NCBI RefSeq assembly: GCF_002295065.1
Contig: NZ_NSGG01000006.1
Coordinates: forward strand, 248,001 to 312,000
Direction of reading: 5' to 3'
Source of the DNA: Mesorhizobium sp. WSM3859
GTDB lineage: Bacteria > Pseudomonadota > Alphaproteobacteria > Rhizobiales > Rhizobiaceae
DNA length: 64,000 bases
Positions 56,620 to 64,000 of this stretch are shown one piece after another. How positions within the stretch are numbered: position 1 is the stretch's first letter; each line of letters starts with the position of its first letter. The notes under the pieces were generated by a model that worked only from the letters and a program-made list of their open reading frames with translations, did not search any database and was not told the origin of the DNA. The position numbers and the translations under genes were made by a program.

Positions 56620-57549
56620 ATGACCAGCAATCCCATCAAGCTCGGCATCGTCGGCGTGGGCAAGATTGTCCGCGACCAGCATCTGCCGGCGGTGGCCAAG
56701 GACGGCGACTATCAGCTCGCCGCCGCGGCCAGCCGCCACGGCAAGGTCGACGGCATCCCGAACTATCCAACGATCGAGGCGATGCTTGCGGCTGAACCTG
56801 GCCTTGAGGCGGTCTCGCTCTGCATGCCGCCGCAGTTCCGCTACGATGCCGCGCGCACCGCGCTGGAAGCAAAGAAGCATGTGTTCCTCGAAAAGCCACC
56901 GGGCGCCACGGTGAGCGAGGTCGAGCACCTCAAGGCGCTTGCCGCAAAGAACGGTGTCTCGCTCTTCGCCAGCTGGCATTCGCGCTATGCGCCGGCGGTC
57001 GAGGCCGCGCGTAGTTTCCTCGCTTCGGCCAAGCTGACTTCCGCCGCCGTCAACTGGAAGGAAGACGTGCGACGCTGGCATCCGAACCAGGAATGGATCT
57101 GGGAGCCCGGCGGCTTCGGCGTCTTCGATCCGGGCATCAACGCGCTGTCGATCGCCACCCACATCCTGCCGCCGATGTTCATCACCTCGGCCGTGCTCGA
57201 CTTTCCGGAGAACCGCGCGGCTCCGGTCGCGGCGCATGTCGCCTTCCGCACGTCCAACGGCCTGCCGGTGACGATGGAACTCGACTGGCTGCAGACCGGC
57301 CCGCAGAGCTGGGACATCTTGGCTGAAACCGACAAGGGCAAGATGGTGCTGTCGGGCGGCGGCGCCAAGCTCGCCGTCGACGGCAAGGTCGTTCACGACG
57401 AGCCGGAGGCCGAATATCCAATGCTTTACAAGCGGTTCGCCGAGATCGTTCGCGCGGGCACCTCCGATGTCGACCTCGCGCCGCTGCAACACGTCGCCGA
57501 CGCTTTCATGCTGGGCAAGCGCAACGTGGTCGAGGCGTTTTTCGATTGA
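56620..57549 (+). CDS. L-arabinose/D-galactose 1-dehydrogenase (Gfo/Idh/MocA family)
   Basis: This 309-residue NAD(P)-dependent enzyme closely resembles Azospirillum L-arabinose 1-dehydrogenase. Shared parts are GIVGVGKIVRDQHLPAV, EKPPGATVSEVEHL and KEDVRRWHPNQEWIWEPGG. It would oxidise the sugar at C1 to the lactone, the first step of a non-phosphorylated arabinose or galactose pathway. The start at 56620 has GGAG six bases upstream; a longer frame from 56539 has no such site. No other pathway gene is adjacent. Which sugar it prefers cannot be read from the sequence. Confidence 0.85.
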   Translation: MTSNPIKLGIVGVGKIVRDQHLPAVAKDGDYQLAAAASRHGKVDGIPNYPTIEAMLAAEPGLEAVSLCMPPQFRYDAARTALEAKKHVFLEKPPGATVSEVEHLKALAAKNGVSLFASWHSRYAPAVEAARSFLASAKLTSAAVNWKEDVRRWHPNQEWIWEPGGFGVFDPGINALSIATHILPPMFITSAVLDFPENRAAPVAAHVAFRTSNGLPVTMELDWLQTGPQSWDILAETDKGKMVLSGGGAKLAVDGKVVHDEPEAEYPMLYKRFAEIVRAGTSDVDLAPLQHVADAFMLGKRNVVEAFFD

Positions 57550-57605
57550 GTTGTGCACGCGAGGGATCGCGGACCCGCCTGGAATGCACGCTAGCGCCAG
57601 GTCGA

Positions 57606-57766
57606 CCCCCACTCCGTCTCGGCTTCGCCGAGCCACCTCTCCCCCGATCGACGGGGTAGAGGAAAGGCGCCAAGCTTTTTTGCCTCAACGGTCGTCCAGC
57701 AACGCTCCCTTCCTTTCCCTCCGGAGAGGGGAAAGGTGGCGCTGCGAAGCCGAGACGGAGTGGGGG
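57606..57766. repeat. 161-bp element with 23-bp perfect terminal inverted repeats
   Basis: The left arm 57606-57628 (CCCCCACTCCGTCTCGGC...) is the exact inverse of the right arm 57744-57766. Inner sequences CCACCTCTCCCC and GGGGAAAGGTGG also pair, so the whole may fold. It is non-coding. It resembles intergenic palindromes I recall as common in Mesorhizobium, perhaps derived from a MITE. It lies between two convergent genes. Confidence 0.8.
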
Positions 57767-57847
57767 AAGCCGGTCGTCAAACGAAAAGCCGATGACAAGT
57801 GAGCATGACCGAGTTGGCCTGATATCATCATCATTCGCGATGTGACG

Positions 57848-58513
57848 TCATTCGACGATCGCAATCGCAAAACCGTCATAGCCCTTGGCACCGACGGTCT
57901 GGATAGCCGTGCCGTCCAGGCGCCTGTCACCGCCGATGAAGGAGAATGCCGCACGCGCTCCTTCGACATTGGCGTCGAGCCCATCGTTATTGAGCACCGC
58001 GCCGTCGCGGATGACGTTGTCGCAGACGATGACCGTGCCCGAGCGCGATAGCTTCATCGCCCAGTCGAGATAATTCGGGTTGTTGGGCTTATCGGCGTCG
58101 ATGAAGATCAGGTCGAACGGGCCGGCATTTTCGTCAACCAGCGCGGCGAGCGACTCGAGCGCTGGACCGACCCGCAGATCGACCTTGTTGGAAACCCCTG
58201 CCCGCTCGAAATTCGAACGCGCGACCTTGGCGTGGTGCGGATCGAGCTCCAGCGTCACCACCTTGCCGTCGGCCGGCAACCCCCTCGCCATCCAGATGGT
58301 CGAATAGCCGCCGAGCGTGCCGACCTCCAGCACGGTCTTCGCGCCGCGGATGCGCACCAGCAGCGACAGCAATTTGCCCTGTGCGGCCGAGACGTCGATC
58401 GCCGGCAGGCCCTGATCGCGGTTGGCCGCAAGCACTGCATCCAACACAGGATCCGCTTCGAAAAGAGACGAAACGATATAGTCGTCGACAGCCGTCCAGG
58501 TCTTGCTGCTCAT
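57848..58513 (-). CDS. Class I SAM-dependent O-methyltransferase
   Basis: This 221-residue protein belongs to the cation-dependent O-methyltransferase family (catechol/caffeoyl-CoA type). The SAM site VLEVGTLGGYSTIWMARGLP lies near residue 60. DLIFIDADKPNN and CDNVIRDG carry the metal-binding Asp and Asn residues. The substrate is unknown, probably a small catechol-like compound. It is convergent with the sugar dehydrogenase and separated from rpoC by a repeat and terminator. Confidence 0.88.
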   Translation of the reverse strand: MSSKTWTAVDDYIVSSLFEADPVLDAVLAANRDQGLPAIDVSAAQGKLLSLLVRIRGAKTVLEVGTLGGYSTIWMARGLPADGKVVTLELDPHHAKVARSNFERAGVSNKVDLRVGPALESLAALVDENAGPFDLIFIDADKPNNPNYLDWAMKLSRSGTVIVCDNVIRDGAVLNNDGLDANVEGARAAFSFIGGDRRLDGTAIQTVGAKGYDGFAIAIVE

Positions 58514-58588
58514 AGCTCTTCCTCTTTCGTGAAGTTAGATCGGGATGACGGCTCGTAGATCCATCATCCCGATCTGGTTTCTTAGTTG

Positions 58589-58637
58589 GAGCATGATCTT
58601 TCCCGAAAACCGGTACTCACTTTTCGGGATCATGCTC
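58589..58637. repeat. GAGCATGATC-type palindromic repeat, copy 5
   Basis: GAGCATGATC and GATCATGCTC form perfect ends of a 49-bp element with CCGAAAACCGG in the middle. It lies just downstream of the rpoC terminator. Confidence 0.85.
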
Positions 58638-58644
58638 TGAATGC

Positions 58645-58669
58645 AAAAAGGGGCCCGCGTAGGCCCCTT
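58645..58669 (-). terminator. Terminator of the rpoB-rpoC operon
   Basis: On the minus strand AAGGGGCC pairs with GGCCCCTT around a six-base loop, followed by a T run, some 25 bases after the rpoC stop. The stem is the same as in the terminator of the ribosomal cluster. Confidence 0.9.
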
Positions 58670-58694
58670 CTCTTCTTCTCTCATATCATGCCGC

Positions 58695-62891
<4,197 letters not shown>

Positions 62892-62989
62892 GCCGTTCTC
62901 CTTTTCGGGGTCCTCGATAACCCCTTCAATCGATCGCGGACGAAGTGTCCGCAGACTGGCCGGTCAAACCGGCCGAAGACTTCCTGATT

Positions 62990-63038
62990 GAGCATGACCT
63001 TGTCCGAAAACCGGTGGCCACTTTTCGGGGTCATGCTC
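62990..63038. repeat. GAGCATGACC-type palindromic repeat, copy 6
   Basis: It begins GAGCATGACCTTGTCCGAA and ends TTCGGGGTCATGCTC, with the compensated change A/T to C/G in both arms compared with copy 5, so the hairpin is preserved. It lies in the rpoB-rpoC spacer. Confidence 0.85.
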
Positions 63039-63074
63039 GGGGCGCGCCGCGTCCAAGCGCGGCGCGCCATTGCC

Positions 63075-64000
<926 letters not shown>

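Overview
The window looks like chromosomal DNA of a GC-rich alphaproteobacterium of the order Rhizobiales, most likely Mesorhizobium or a close relative. This is an inference from four things: the gene set (glnB-glnA beside a eukaryote-type glutamine synthetase II, an ATP12 chaperone, a DUF2735-like small protein); a continuous str-S10-spc-alpha ribosomal cluster with tuf between fusA and rpsJ; GG-N10-GC (sigma-54) promoters at nitrogen genes; and several interspersed palindromic repeats that I recall as common in rhizobial spacers. No database search was possible.

Layout. 1-10.6 kb: the start of a type II NADH dehydrogenase, a 5-formyltetrahydrofolate cyclo-ligase, an Lrp-type regulator divergent from alanine dehydrogenase, a spacer carrying two apparent small-RNA units, a frameshifted OmpA-family gene, a tightly coupled sulfur-amino-acid operon (cysteine synthase, alanyl-tRNA editing protein, mercaptopyruvate sulfurtransferase, acetyltransferase), an SDR enzyme and an alpha/beta hydrolase. 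10.6-19.6 kb: an RhlE-type helicase with a DEGD motif, pccB followed by two glycosyltransferases, and a large secreted CxxCH protein coupled to the NAD(P)HX repair enzyme. 19.6-23.7 kb: the nitrogen-assimilation block (glnB, glnA, glnII, small DUF2735-like gene) with sigma-54 promoters. 23.7-36.5 kb: an MHS-type transporter with a large insert, a cupin protein, ATP12, a permease, a pseudouridine synthase, an aldehyde dehydrogenase/DUF779 pair with its GAF-Fis regulator, a beta-hydroxylase, rarA and a Do-type protease. 36.7-55.8 kb: the str-S10-spc-alpha cluster on the minus strand, from rpsL to rplQ, with adk and secY. 55.8-58.5 kb: a short insert with a small unknown gene, an arabinose/galactose 1-dehydrogenase and an O-methyltransferase. 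58.7-64 kb: rpoC and the 3' part of rpoB.

Most of the window is conserved housekeeping DNA. I found no phage, transposase, CRISPR array, defence island or tRNA, and nothing I would confidently call a new multi-gene system. The parts most worth a second look are in the spacers: a candidate structured RNA with a three-way junction and terminator near 3.6 kb; two inverted arrays of 7-bp units inside the spc/alpha ribosomal operons, among other repeats confined to that half of the cluster; and a pair of divergent sigma-54-like promoters flanking a possible NtrC site at glnII.
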